From contig NZ_JAAVLX010000007.1 of NCBI RefSeq assembly GCF_013114825.1, positions 496,001-560,000 of the forward strand: DNA of 64,000 nucleotides, read 5' to 3'. Below are positions 43,688-52,311 of this stretch, piece after piece. How positions within the stretch are numbered: the stretch's first letter is position 1; each line of letters begins with the position of its first letter. Below the pieces are notes generated by a model that was not told the DNA's origin, did not search any database, and saw nothing but the letters and a program-made list of their open reading frames with translations. Made by a program: the position numbers and the translations under genes. Source of the DNA: Bradyrhizobium australiense (GTDB taxonomy: Bacteria; Pseudomonadota; Alphaproteobacteria; Rhizobiales; Xanthobacteraceae).

Positions 43688-44719
43688 CTACTCGGCCTTG
43701 ATGCCCGCCTCCTCGACGACCTTGCGCCAGCGCTCCACCTCGCTGCGATAGTAGCGGCCGAATTCCTCCGGCGACGCTGCGATCAGAACGAGGCCCTCAT
43801 TGACGCTGAGCTTTTCAAAGGCGTCGGCTTGCACGGCCTTCGCCGCCGATTTGTTGAGGCGGTCGATGATATCAGGCGGCGTTTTTGCCGGCGCAAACAC
43901 GCCGTACCAGGTTTCCGCTTCAAAGCCGGGAAAACCGGTCTCGGCGACCGTTGGTAGTTGCGGAAAGGCAGGCGAGCGTTCGGCTGATGTCACCGCCAGC
44001 GCGCGCAACTGACCGCCCTCGATCAGCGATGCTGCGCTTGCCACAGTCGTGAACATCACCTGAGTCCGCCCGCCGATCAGATCGGTGATGGCGGGCGCGG
44101 AGCCCTTGTAGGGGACCATCGTCATCTTGACGCCGGCCATGCGCTTGAACATTTCGCCTGCAAGATGCGCCGACGTTCCGATACCGAAGGTCCCGTAGGA
44201 GATTTTTTCGGGCTCGGCTTTCGCCGCTGCGATCAGATCGGCGATGGAGCGAAACGATGATTTCGGATTGACGACCACGATATTGGGAGAACGCGCCACC
44301 AGCGCGACCGGCGCGAAGCCCCTGTGCGGGTCGAACGGTAATTTGGCGTACAGACTCGGATTTGCCGCGTGGGCAAATGTTCCCATAAGCAGCGTGTAGC
44401 CATCGGCTTCGGCAGATGCGACCGCCTGCGCCCCAATAATGGTGCCGGCGCCCGGCTTGTTTTCGATGATGATGCTGCCGCCGAGCTCCTTTGCCATCTC
44501 CTGCGCCAGCACGCGCGCGATGGCGTCCGTGCCGCCGCGCGGCGCAAAAGGAACGATGATCTTGATGACGCGGTCCGGATAGGCGGCGAAAGCCATATGG
44601 CCCGAAAGCAGGGAGAGCAATACGGAGGCGAGCGCGAAGAGAAAGGCGATGCCATGTCGATCGATAGCGGTCAACGGAATCGCAAGGCGTTCTGTCGACA
44701 CCCAATAGCCCGCAAACAT
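43688..44719 (-). CDS. orphan Bug/TctC-family periplasmic binding protein
   Basis: A 343-residue protein. ATG 44719 has GGGAGGG 7 bases upstream, giving a long leader (hydrophobic part IAFLFALASVLLSLLSG, end AFA near 45). The family core follows: PDRVIKIIVPFAPRGGTDAIAR, ENKPGAGTIIGAQAV, ADGYTLLMGTF and PTVAETGFPGFEAETWYG. It binds a carboxylate ligand in the periplasm; no TctA/B genes adjoin it. With the amidase it might serve uptake and use of amide-derived acids (inference). Confidence 0.9.
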   Translation of the reverse strand: MFAGYWVSTERLAIPLTAIDRHGIAFLFALASVLLSLLSGHMAFAAYPDRVIKIIVPFAPRGGTDAIARVLAQEMAKELGGSIIIENKPGAGTIIGAQAVASAEADGYTLLMGTFAHAANPSLYAKLPFDPHRGFAPVALVARSPNIVVVNPKSSFRSIADLIAAAKAEPEKISYGTFGIGTSAHLAGEMFKRMAGVKMTMVPYKGSAPAITDLIGGRTQVMFTTVASAASLIEGGQLRALAVTSAERSPAFPQLPTVAETGFPGFEAETWYGVFAPAKTPPDIIDRLNKSAAKAVQADAFEKLSVNEGLVLIAASPEEFGRYYRSEVERWRKVVEEAGIKAE

Positions 44720-44853
44720 CCGCAGCCCTCCCTGGTCTACTTCCGGTCACTTTATTGCACCGAACTGGATCGATCCAGATGGTGGCTATGCTCCGATCGG
44801 GATACACTTTGGACATTCGTTCAAATTGAAGGCGTCCAGAGAGGAGAACGTGC

Positions 44854-45301
44854 ATGAAGCCCCGGATGAACTATTATCAGGCCCCGAAACCATCAAAGCG
44901 CTTGTCGCGGTGGAAGCCCAGATCGTCGCCTCGGGCCTCGAGAAATCGCTGATCGAACTGGTCAAGACACGCGCTTCGCAGATCAATGGCTGCGCCTACT
45001 GCATCAACATGCGCACCCAGGACGCCCGCAAGCTCGGCGAGACCGAGCAGCGGCTCTATTTGCTAAGCGCCTGGTGGGAGTCGCCGCTCTACACCGACCG
45101 CGAACGTGCCGCGCTGGCATGGACCGATGCGGTGATGCTGATCGCCGCCCCGACGAGCTCTACGAAGAGCTCCGCGCGCATTTCTCGGAAACGGAGATGG
45201 TCAATCTGACCATGCTGATTGGGGCCATCAACGCCTGGAACAGGATCGCGATCTCTTTCCGCGCGGTTCACCCGGTGAAGGCCAAGGCGGCGGTGGCTTA
45301 G
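44854..45301 (+). pseudogene. AhpD-like carboxymuconolactone decarboxylase family, two small deletions
   Basis: ATG 44854 (GAGGAG upstream) starts MKPRMNYYQA, typical of this family. After about 44882 the sequence continues in another frame: ETIKALVAVEAQIVASGLEK, then INGCAYCINMRTQDARKLG with the CxxC redox pair, to LAWTDAVMLIA. After about 45154 a third frame gives PDELYEELRAHFSETEM and INAWNRIAISFR. Compared with the family, about 4 and 10 bases are missing (the second loses the usual THV). The 10-base loss is harder to explain as a sequencing slip, so it is probably dead. Confidence 0.75.
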
Positions 45302-45330
45302 TGACTTCACAGTGCATCAGCACTCGTCAT

Positions 45331-45410
45331 GCGCGGGCTTGACCCGCGCATCCATCAAATAGGAAGATCTTTCAAGCGCGATGGATTGCCGGGTCAAGCC
45401 CGGCAATGAC
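45331..45410. repeat. repeat family C, copy 2
   Basis: GCGCGGGCTTGACCCGCGC then GCGATGGATTGCCGGGTC, ending AAGCCCGGCAATGAC. It matches 13281-13361 block by block and lies between convergent gene ends. Confidence 0.75.
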
Positions 45411-45428
45411 AACGCGAGAACTACCGCG

Positions 45429-46286
45429 CTACACCGCCGTAGCCTTGGCGAATTCCACATAGATCTCGCGCAGGCGGTTGGTCATCGGGCCGGGCTTGCC
45501 GTCGGCGACCTGCTTGCCGTCGATCGACACCACGGCCTGCACGAACACACTGGCGCTGGTGACGAAGGCTTCCTTGGCGGCCAATGCCTCCTCGACGGAA
45601 AATGCGCGCTCCTCGACGCGGAGCTGGCGCTCTTCGGCCAGCGCGACGACGGCTTTTCGGGTGCAGCCGGGCAGGATCTCGCTGCCGTTCTGCCGCGTCA
45701 CGATCACGTCATCCTGGGTCAGGATGAAACACGACGACGAGCCGCCCTCGGTCACCTTGCCGTCCTCGATCATCCAGGCCTCGCCGGCGCCGGCCACCGC
45801 GGCGGCCTCCTTGGCCAGCACCTGCGCCAGCAGCGCGACGCTCTTGATATCGCGGCGGGCCCAACGCAGGTCGGGCACAGTGATCACGTTGATGCCGGTC
45901 TTGGCGGAGGGCGCGTTGATGATGTCCTTGGTTGAGGTGAACATGATCAACGTGGGCTTGACGCCCTTGGGAAACGCGAAGTCGCGTCCGGTGTCGGCGC
46001 CGCGCGTCACTTCCAGATAGACCATGCCATTGACGAGATTGTTGCGCGCCACCAGCTCTTTCTGAATCTCCTGGATGCGTGCTGTCGTCTCCGGCAGCGC
46101 CAGCTCGATCTCGCCGACCGAGCGCTCCAGCCGCGCCAGATGCGAGGCGTTGTCGATCAGCTTGCCGTCGAGCACGGCGGCGACTTCATAGATGCCGTCG
46201 GCAAACAGGAATCCGCGATCGAGGATCGAGACCTTCGCCTCTGAAAGGGGGACGAACGAGCCGTTGACGTAAGCGATCTGTTCCAA
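45429..46286 (-). CDS. class IV aminotransferase, D-amino acid transaminase-like
   Basis: A 285-residue PLP fold-type IV enzyme. The start is TTG 46286, supported by an AGGAG site 8 bases upstream and by the family N-terminus (EQIAYVNGSFVPLSEA). RGFLFADGIYEV, PLP-binding Lys148 (RRDIKSVALL) and EGGSSSCFI are typical of D-amino acid transaminases. It would exchange D-Ala/D-Glu-type amino groups, for cell-wall precursors or D-amino acid use; branched-chain or 4-amino-4-deoxychorismate lyase activity cannot be excluded. Confidence 0.82.
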   Translation of the reverse strand: MEQIAYVNGSFVPLSEAKVSILDRGFLFADGIYEVAAVLDGKLIDNASHLARLERSVGEIELALPETTARIQEIQKELVARNNLVNGMVYLEVTRGADTGRDFAFPKGVKPTLIMFTSTKDIINAPSAKTGINVITVPDLRWARRDIKSVALLAQVLAKEAAAVAGAGEAWMIEDGKVTEGGSSSCFILTQDDVIVTRQNGSEILPGCTRKAVVALAEERQLRVEERAFSVEEALAAKEAFVTSASVFVQAVVSIDGKQVADGKPGPMTNRLREIYVEFAKATAV

Positions 46287-46362
46287 AGTAGAGTCTCCTG
46301 GAGGCGCTAAAGAGCTTGTGGCGGACGTTACATGCAATTTGTCAATGGCGAGGAACTCTCGC

Positions 46363-46465
46363 CGTCATTCCGGGGCGATGCACAGCATCGAACTACGATG
46401 CGCAATTGCGCACCTGAGAATCTCGAGATTCCGGGTTCGCCTCTGCGAGGCGCCCGGAACGACGG
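46363..46465 (+). repeat. repeat family A, copy 3
   Basis: GTCATTCCGGGGCGATGC, CAGCATCGAACTACGATGCG, CAATTGCGCACCTGAGAATC, CTCGAGATTCCGGGTTCG. The end differs (TCTGCGAGGCGCCCGGAAC) from the other copies. It lies between the transaminase start and the gltL stop. Confidence 0.85.
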
Positions 46466-46471
46466 TGCTTG

Positions 46472-47203
46472 TTAATGCGACAGAATCTTCGACAAGAATT
46501 TCTGCGCGCGTTCGCTGCGCGGGCTGCCGAAGAAATCGGTCTTCAGCGCGTCCTCGACGATTTCGCCCTTATCCATGAAGATCACGCGATTGGCGACCTT
46601 GCTGGCAAAGCCCATTTCGTGGGTGACGACCATCATGGTCATGCCCTCATGGGCGAGATCGACCATGACATCGAGGACTTCGCTGATCATTTCGGGATCG
46701 AGTGCGGAAGTCGGCTCATCGAACAGCATTGCAATCGGATCCATGGCGAGCGCGCGGGCGATCGCGACACGCTGCTGCTGGCCGCCGGACAATTCGGCCG
46801 GATACTTGGTTGCATGCGCCTTCAGGCCAACGCGGTCGAGCAGCTTGTCGCCCTTGGCCATGGCCTCGTCATGCGAACGGCCCAGCACCTTCTCCTGCGC
46901 CAGACACAGGTTCTCGATGATCCGCAAATGCGGAAACAGCTCAAAATGCTGGAACACCATGCCGACGCGGGCGCGCAGTTTTGGCAGGTCGGTCTTGGGA
47001 TCGTTGACCTTGATGCCGTCGAGAATGATCTGACCTTCCTGAAACGGCTCCAGCGCGTTGACGCATTTGATTAGCGTCGACTTTCCCGAACCCGACGGGC
47101 CGCACACCACCACCACTTCCCCCTTGGCAACGTTAGTGGTGCAGTCCTTCAGCACCTGGAAGGTCGGCCCGTACCATTTATTGACGTGGCTGATGTCGAT
47201 CAT
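46472..47203 (-). CDS. gltL: polar amino acid ABC transporter ATP-binding protein
   Basis: A 243-residue ATPase. Walker A GPSGSGKST, Q-loop VFQHFELFPH, signature LSGGQQQR, Walker B AMLFDEPTSALD and the H-loop VVTHEM are complete. It belongs to the GltL/AapP/GlnQ group for glutamate, aspartate or glutamine uptake. It is the last gene of a gltIJKL operon in the same order as in E. coli, 6 bp after gltK. Confidence 0.92.
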   Translation of the reverse strand: MIDISHVNKWYGPTFQVLKDCTTNVAKGEVVVVCGPSGSGKSTLIKCVNALEPFQEGQIILDGIKVNDPKTDLPKLRARVGMVFQHFELFPHLRIIENLCLAQEKVLGRSHDEAMAKGDKLLDRVGLKAHATKYPAELSGGQQQRVAIARALAMDPIAMLFDEPTSALDPEMISEVLDVMVDLAHEGMTMMVVTHEMGFASKVANRVIFMDKGEIVEDALKTDFFGSPRSERAQKFLSKILSH

Positions 47204-47209
47204 GTGTCC

Positions 47210-47902
47210 TCACCGAACAATAGCAATGCGCGCCTGCAGGCGCCGGACGCCCCAGGACGCGAAACAGGAAATCGCGAAATAGACCGCGGCCGCGAAAAGA
47301 TACATTTCGACCAGCCGGCCGTCGCGCTGCGCCACCTTGCTGGCCGCGCCGAGGAAATCCGGGATCGACAGCACATAGACCAGCGAGGTGTCCTGGAACA
47401 GCACGATGGTTTGTGTCAGCAGCACCGGCAGCATGTTACGAAACGCCTGCGGCAGCACGATGTAGCGCATGGACTGCGCGTAGGTCAGGCCGAGCGCGCT
47501 GGCGGCCGCCGGCTGGCCCCTGGAGATCGACTGGATGCCGGCGCGCATGATCTCGGAAAAATACGCTGCCTCGAACATGATGAAGGTGACGAGAGAGGAG
47601 GTGAACGCGCCGACGCGAATGGGGCGCGACGCTCCGGTTAGCCACTGGCCGATATAAGGCACCAGGAAATAGAACCAGAAAATCACCAGCACCAGCGGCA
47701 GCGAGCGCATGAAGTCGACATAGAGGCCGGCGATGCGGCCGAGCAGCCTATAGCTGGACAGCCGCATCAGCGCGATCAGCGTGCCGAAGATCAGGCCGCC
47801 CAGCGCCGACAACCCGGTCAGCATCAGCGTAAAACTCATGCCGTCCAGGAACAGGTAGGGCAGCGAGCGGCGGATGACATCGAAATCGAGAGTGTCGAAC
47901 AT
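47210..47902 (-). CDS. gltK: polar amino acid ABC transporter permease
   Basis: A 230-residue membrane protein (about five segments) from MFDTLDFDVIRRSLP. The HisM-type loop EAAYFSEIMRAGIQSISRGQ and SALGLTYAQSMRYIVLPQA is the ATPase contact (EAA motif). It starts 2 bp after the preceding permease's stop. A longer open frame upstream is a shadow of gltJ. Confidence 0.9.
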   Translation of the reverse strand: MFDTLDFDVIRRSLPYLFLDGMSFTLMLTGLSALGGLIFGTLIALMRLSSYRLLGRIAGLYVDFMRSLPLVLVIFWFYFLVPYIGQWLTGASRPIRVGAFTSSLVTFIMFEAAYFSEIMRAGIQSISRGQPAAASALGLTYAQSMRYIVLPQAFRNMLPVLLTQTIVLFQDTSLVYVLSIPDFLGAASKVAQRDGRLVEMYLFAAAVYFAISCFASWGVRRLQARIAIVR

Positions 47903-47904
47903 CA

Positions 47905-48636
47905 CTATTTCCCCGTGATGTAGCCGGGGATCGCCAGGCTGCGTTCGAGGAAGCGCATGCCGGTGACGACGACGATGTTGATTGCGAGATACATCGCGGT
48001 CGCGGCGGTGAAGGCCTCGAACACCTGGAACGAGAACTCCTGCATCGCCCGCGCCTGACCGGTCAGTTCGATCAGGCCGATGGTGATCGCGACGGAAGTA
48101 TTCTTCACGGTATTGAGAAATTCGGACGTAAGCGGCGGCATGATGATGCGGAACGCCATCGGCAGCAGTATGTAGCGATAGCCTTGCGCCGTGGTCAGGC
48201 CGAGCGCGGTCGCGGCATTCTTCTGTCCACGCGGCAGCGAAGCGATGCCGGCCGCGAGTTGCACGGCAACGCGCGCCGACATGAACAGGCCGACCCCGAT
48301 CGCCGCCGTCCAGAACGGCGCATTGGGAAGCTGCTTCAGCCACAGGCCGGCACTGCGCGGCAGTAGTTCGGGCAGCACGAAGAACCAGAGGAATAGCTGC
48401 ACCAGCAGCGGCATGTTGCGGAAGAATTCGACGTAGCCAAAGCCGATCCAGGACGCGGTCTTCGACGGCAGCGAGCGCAGAATACCGACGATCGTGCCGA
48501 AGATCAGCGCGATGACCCATGCCAGCAACGCGGTCTTGATGGTCAGCAGCAGTCCCGACATCAACATGTCGAGATAAGTGCCGGCCCCGGTCGGGTTCGG
48601 CTCGAAGAAGATGTGCCAGTTCCAGTTGTAGTTCAC
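47905..48636 (-). CDS. gltJ: polar amino acid ABC transporter permease
   Basis: A 243-residue permease starting at GTG 48636 (VNYNWNWHIFFEPNP), with an AGGGTG site just upstream. EAA-like loop ARVAVQLAAGIASLPRGQ and ALGLTTAQGYRYILLPMA. It pairs with GltK as heterodimeric channel. It is separated from gltI by a 213-bp spacer with a strong hairpin and a family D repeat, likely lowering permease expression relative to the binding protein. Confidence 0.9.
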   Translation of the reverse strand: MNYNWNWHIFFEPNPTGAGTYLDMLMSGLLLTIKTALLAWVIALIFGTIVGILRSLPSKTASWIGFGYVEFFRNMPLLVQLFLWFFVLPELLPRSAGLWLKQLPNAPFWTAAIGVGLFMSARVAVQLAAGIASLPRGQKNAATALGLTTAQGYRYILLPMAFRIIMPPLTSEFLNTVKNTSVAITIGLIELTGQARAMQEFSFQVFEAFTAATAMYLAINIVVVTGMRFLERSLAIPGYITGK

Positions 48637-48747
48637 GCTGCACCCTGCCCGAAAGTGCCGGTCAAGCTCTTGGTTACTGCTGCCTATGCAAATGTCCGGC
48701 CATTTTATTGCAAAATGGCCGGACTTGCTATCGCCTCTCATCCCTGC

Positions 48748-48766
48748 ATAACGGCTTCGCCGTTAT
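48748..48766 (-). promoter_or_regulatory. stem-loop in the gltI-gltJ spacer
   Basis: ATAACGGC / GCCGTTAT form a perfect 8-bp stem with a 3-base loop, 84 bp after the gltI stop in the direction of transcription. No U-tract follows. Such hairpins after binding-protein genes commonly protect the upstream mRNA or partly end transcription. Confidence 0.5.
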
Positions 48767-48768
48767 TG

Positions 48769-48842
48769 CTGGAGTCTCGAAGGATGAAGGCCCTTATCGT
48801 GGGCCTCATGGTTCAAGACGGCGCTGGCGCGCCTCCTCAGGT
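48769..48842. repeat. repeat family D, copy 2
   Basis: GGAGTCTCGAAGGATGAAGG to GCGCGCCTCCTCAGG, a partly matching copy of 41784-41905, within the gltI-gltJ spacer directly after the gltI stop. Confidence 0.5.
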
Positions 48843-48849
48843 TTGATAC

Positions 48850-49761
48850 TTACTTATACGAATCCGGATCCGGCGAGTCGGACGGCTTGGCGAATTCGTT
48901 CTTCAGCTCGCTGCTGATCGGCACGTTGAGGTTCAGTCCCTTGGGCGGGATCTTCTGCGTGAACCACTTGTCGTAAATCTTCTGGCCCTCGCCGCCCGTA
49001 TAGAGCGCCGCAGTGGCCGCATCGACCACCTTCTTGAAGGCCGGATCATCCTTGCGCAGCATGATGCCGTAGGGCTCCGGCTTGGAAAACGCATCCTTGG
49101 AGATGACGTAATCGCCCGGCGCCTTTGAGCCGGCAACCAGGCTCGCGAGCAGGATGTCGTCCATCACGAAGGCCACGGCGCGATCGGTCTCGACCATCAG
49201 GAACGCTTCCGCATGATCCTTGGCCGGGATGATGTTGATGTTGAGGCCGCGTGCCGCATTGGCTTCGGTGAGCTGCTTGATGTTGGTGGTGCCGGCGGTG
49301 GAAACCACCGACTTGCCCTTGAGGTCGTCGATCGAATTGATCTTGCTCGCCTTCTTGGTGACGTAGCGGCTCGCGGTCAGGAAGTGGGTGTTGGTGTAGG
49401 AAATCTGCTTCTGGCGCTCGGTGTTGTTGGTGGTCGAGCCGCATTCGAGATCGATGGTGCCGTTGGCGAGCAGCGGGATGCGGGTCGATGACGTCACCGG
49501 GTTGAGCTTGACCTCGAGCTTGTCGAGCTTGAGCTCCTTTTTCACGGCATCGACGATCTTGTAGCAGATGTCCATGGCGTAGCCGATCGGCTTCTGATTG
49601 TCGTCGAGATAGGAGAACGGAATCGACGAGTCGCGGTAGCCGAGCGTGATGGCGCCGGTCTCCTTGATGTTCTTCAGCGTCCCGGTGAGCTCCTGGGCCA
49701 TTGCCGGCCCGGCGCACAACGCACCCGCGATCAGACAGCCGATAATATGACGGTGTTTCAC
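48850..49761 (-). CDS. gltI: glutamate/aspartate-type periplasmic binding protein
   Basis: A 303-residue solute-binding protein. GTG 49761 has a GGAGGGAGAAG site. Signal peptide ends near PAMAQE. GltI-type features: TGAITLGYRDSSIPFSY, GYAMDICYKIVDAVKKE, IDLECGSTTNNTERQKQISY and VMDDILLASLVAGS. It delivers acidic or polar amino acids to GltJKL. A longer upstream frame has no ribosome site of this quality. Confidence 0.92.
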   Translation of the reverse strand: MKHRHIIGCLIAGALCAGPAMAQELTGTLKNIKETGAITLGYRDSSIPFSYLDDNQKPIGYAMDICYKIVDAVKKELKLDKLEVKLNPVTSSTRIPLLANGTIDLECGSTTNNTERQKQISYTNTHFLTASRYVTKKASKINSIDDLKGKSVVSTAGTTNIKQLTEANAARGLNINIIPAKDHAEAFLMVETDRAVAFVMDDILLASLVAGSKAPGDYVISKDAFSKPEPYGIMLRKDDPAFKKVVDAATAALYTGGEGQKIYDKWFTQKIPPKGLNLNVPISSELKNEFAKPSDSPDPDSYK

Positions 49762-49804
49762 GTAACTTCTCCCTCCAAAGGTTTCAGATGATTGCTCATC
49801 CACC

Positions 49805-50345
49805 CTAACTCAGCAACTTGCCGGGCCGTTTGGCCGGCGGTCTCGAGCCTGTCCTGGCAAGACCGCCCCCGGCGTGCCCGGCACTATGCCTGCACAATTC
49901 GGACCAAAACAGATTTAGCGCCCCTTGACCATCATGCATTCGACCCCTGAATGCGACTAAAGACAAAGGCAACGCCCATTTGTCGCCGCCGATCGGGATC
50001 AGCCGTTTCCGGCCGGAAGCCGCCACGGTGCCCTCTGTTAACCAAGCCGCGCCGCGTCCGCTGAGCGTCATCCCGCACAGCACATCGGACATGTCGCTTT
50101 CGATGACCCGCACGCCAAAAATCTGGGGGTGCTCCAGGATGAGATCGACCAGCCGGGCGAGAAGACGCCGGGCGAATACGTAAAAGGAGGACTGGATGCG
50201 ACGCCCGTCCCGGCAGCGAGGCGCCTCCCTTCGCGATCAGCGCCTCGCTGGCATAAGGCCGCAGAAATTCGGTGCCGAGCGTGACGCGTTCGTAGCGATC
50301 CGGATCGAGGTGGATCGGCTGCTGGGCGTGGTGGTAGCAGTCCAT
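49805..50345 (-). pseudogene. LysR regulator remnant (effector domain only, frameshifted)
   Basis: From about 50345 the minus strand reads CYHHAQQPIHLDPDRYERVT, then LGTEFLRPYASEALIAKGG, typical of a LysR effector domain. Near 50205-50215 it changes frame to DGRRIQSSFYVFARRLLARL, then VRVIESDMSDVLCGMTLSGR and LIPIGGDKWALPLSLVAFR, ending at 49805. The DNA-binding domain and first effector half are missing upstream of 50345. The intact ancestor may have regulated the divergent tctCBA genes. Confidence 0.7.
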
Positions 50346-50700
50346 CAGGACTGACCGCGGACATGATCGATCGCAGACGATCGACGAGCGAGGCAGGTGC
50401 GTTTGCCCGGCGCCGCGCGGGCTAACTGTCGATTGTTGCAAACGAACCGAACCGACAGTCCGGTTCGGGTGCGTGGTTGCCCGAACATCCCATGGCGCGG
50501 CAGCAACCAAATTCCGTCATCCGGGATGCCGCGGCAGACCAATTGTCGCATGCGTCATTTTCCAGCTTGTTGCGGCGCGGATGGCACGAGCCGCCGCGGT
50601 CAACAAGCTTTTCTTCCAAGGCGATTTCAGGGAAGATCAAGCCCGGGAAAGAAAAACAAGCGGCTCCGGTATCAAGGGAAACCGCAGGGGAGTGTTGCAT
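50346..50700. other. 355-bp region upstream of tctC
   Basis: No gene is visible. It probably carries the tctCBA promoter, and is where the missing 5' part of the LysR gene would be expected; I could not recognise any of it. Confidence 0.5.
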
Positions 50701-51672
50701 ATGTTTCGACGTAGCCAGTTGACAATCGCCGTCGCTGCTTTCGCAGTGCTGATATCTTCAGCCGCCGGCGCACAGGAATATCCCACGAAACCGATTACGC
50801 TGATCGTACCCTGGCCTGCCGGCGGCTCGACCGACATCTCGATGCGCGCGATCGCCGAAAGCGCGTCCAAGGTGCTCGGACAGCCGATCGCCATCGACAA
50901 CAAGGCCGGCGGCGGCGGCACCGTCGGCCCGGCCACCATGGCGGCCGCGGCCAAGCCTGACGGCTACACCATCGCGCAGATTCCGATCACCGTGTTCCGT
51001 CTGCCGCTGATGCAGGAAGTCTCGTGGAATCCCGACAAGGATTTCACCTACATCGTTCACCTCACCGGCTACACGTTCGGCGTCACCACCAGCGCCGAGT
51101 CGCCATTCAAGACCTGGCAGGACGTGATCGACTACGCCAAGCAGAATCCCGGCAAGGTGACCTATGCGACGCCGGGCGCCGGCACGTCGCTGCATATCGG
51201 AATGGAGCAGATCGCCTCCATGGCCGGCATCAAGCTGACGCAGGTGCCGTTCAAGGGCGGCGCGGAAACCAATGCCGCGGTGCTGGGGCAGCACACCATG
51301 CTGCAGGCGGATTCAACCGGTTGGCGCCCCTTGGTCGACGCCGGCAAGCTGCGGCTTCTGATGGTGTGGACCTCGGCGCGTTCGCCGAACTATCCCAATG
51401 TGCCGACGCTAAAGGAGCTCGGCTATCCCATGGTCTATGACTCCCCATTCGGCATCGCCGGACCGAAGGGCATGGACCCCAAGATCGTCGCCAAGCTGCA
51501 CGATGCCTTCAAGAAGGCGCTGGAAGATCCGGCCGTGATCGCCACACTCGCCAAATTCGACATGGTGCCGAACTACAAGAATACGGAAGATTACAAGAAG
51601 TTCGTCGCCGAAGTGACCGAATCCGAGCGCAAGGTGATCGACAGGCTCGGGCTGGCGAAGAAGACGAACTGA
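50701..51672 (+). CDS. tctC: tripartite tricarboxylate transporter binding protein
   Basis: A 323-residue Bug-family protein from ATG 50701 (AGGGGAG upstream), signal peptide ending AAGAQE. Core PTKPITLIVPWPAGGSTDIS, DNKAGGGGTVGPA, PDGYTIAQ, and VPTLKELGYPMVYDSPFG. Unlike the two orphan Bug genes it is followed by the small and large membrane subunits, so it should feed this transporter. The ligand is a carboxylate of unknown identity. Confidence 0.92.
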   Translation: MFRRSQLTIAVAAFAVLISSAAGAQEYPTKPITLIVPWPAGGSTDISMRAIAESASKVLGQPIAIDNKAGGGGTVGPATMAAAAKPDGYTIAQIPITVFRLPLMQEVSWNPDKDFTYIVHLTGYTFGVTTSAESPFKTWQDVIDYAKQNPGKVTYATPGAGTSLHIGMEQIASMAGIKLTQVPFKGGAETNAAVLGQHTMLQADSTGWRPLVDAGKLRLLMVWTSARSPNYPNVPTLKELGYPMVYDSPFGIAGPKGMDPKIVAKLHDAFKKALEDPAVIATLAKFDMVPNYKNTEDYKKFVAEVTESERKVIDRLGLAKKTN

Positions 51673-51818
51673 CCTCCGCCGTGTACCGGCGCGATGCAGC
51701 GCGCAAGCGCTGCTTCGCAGAACCGGGAACCATCGCGACCGCGGATGAATGGACCCCGGCCCCGCAACGCACCGCTTCACGCTGCGCCGCATCCGGGGAA
51801 CGGCTGAGAGAGAAATCA

Positions 51819-52304
51819 ATGAGTAATGACAGCAACGTCAAAATCCGCCTCAACAATTCCGAACTTTGGGGCGGGCTGATCGGGCTCGCGCTCGGCGGCT
51901 TCGTGATCTGGTCCGGGCTCAAGCTCAAGCTCGGCACCATCAACGACCCGGGGTCGGGTTACGTCTTGTTCTATACCGGCATCCTGATGTGCCTGTTCGC
52001 GGGCTCGATCATTATCGCCGCGCTCAGCGAGGGCGGGCCGACCTTTGGTTCGCGCTGGCAGAACACGCGCTGGACCAAGCCGGTGATCGTCATCGCCTGC
52101 CTCATCGCGTTTGCCTTTTCGCTTGATACGTTCGGCTTTCTGCTGTCGTCGATACCGCTGATGGTGCTGCTGTTGCGCCTGGTCGACCCGGTACGCTGGC
52201 CGCTTGCCATCCCGATCGCAGTGCTGGTTCCGCTCGGTATGTGGTGGATTCTCAAACGCCTGCTCCTGATCCAACTGCCCTCGGGCATCTTCGAAATCGG
52301 CTGA
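51819..52304 (+). CDS. tctB: tripartite tricarboxylate transporter small membrane subunit
   Basis: A 161-residue protein with four hydrophobic segments (about 18-36, 50-70, 85-110, 125-145), the size and layout of TctB. It starts MSNDSNVKIRLNNSELW, 146 bp after tctC and 7 bp before tctA. Confidence 0.85.
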   Translation: MSNDSNVKIRLNNSELWGGLIGLALGGFVIWSGLKLKLGTINDPGSGYVLFYTGILMCLFAGSIIIAALSEGGPTFGSRWQNTRWTKPVIVIACLIAFAFSLDTFGFLLSSIPLMVLLLRLVDPVRWPLAIPIAVLVPLGMWWILKRLLLIQLPSGIFEIG

Positions 52305-52311
52305 CCGCTCC

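Noticed and set aside
47210..48643. A 477-codon frame covering gltK and gltJ
   Set aside because: The N-terminal half is an out-of-frame reading of gltJ; gltK begins at ATG 47902.
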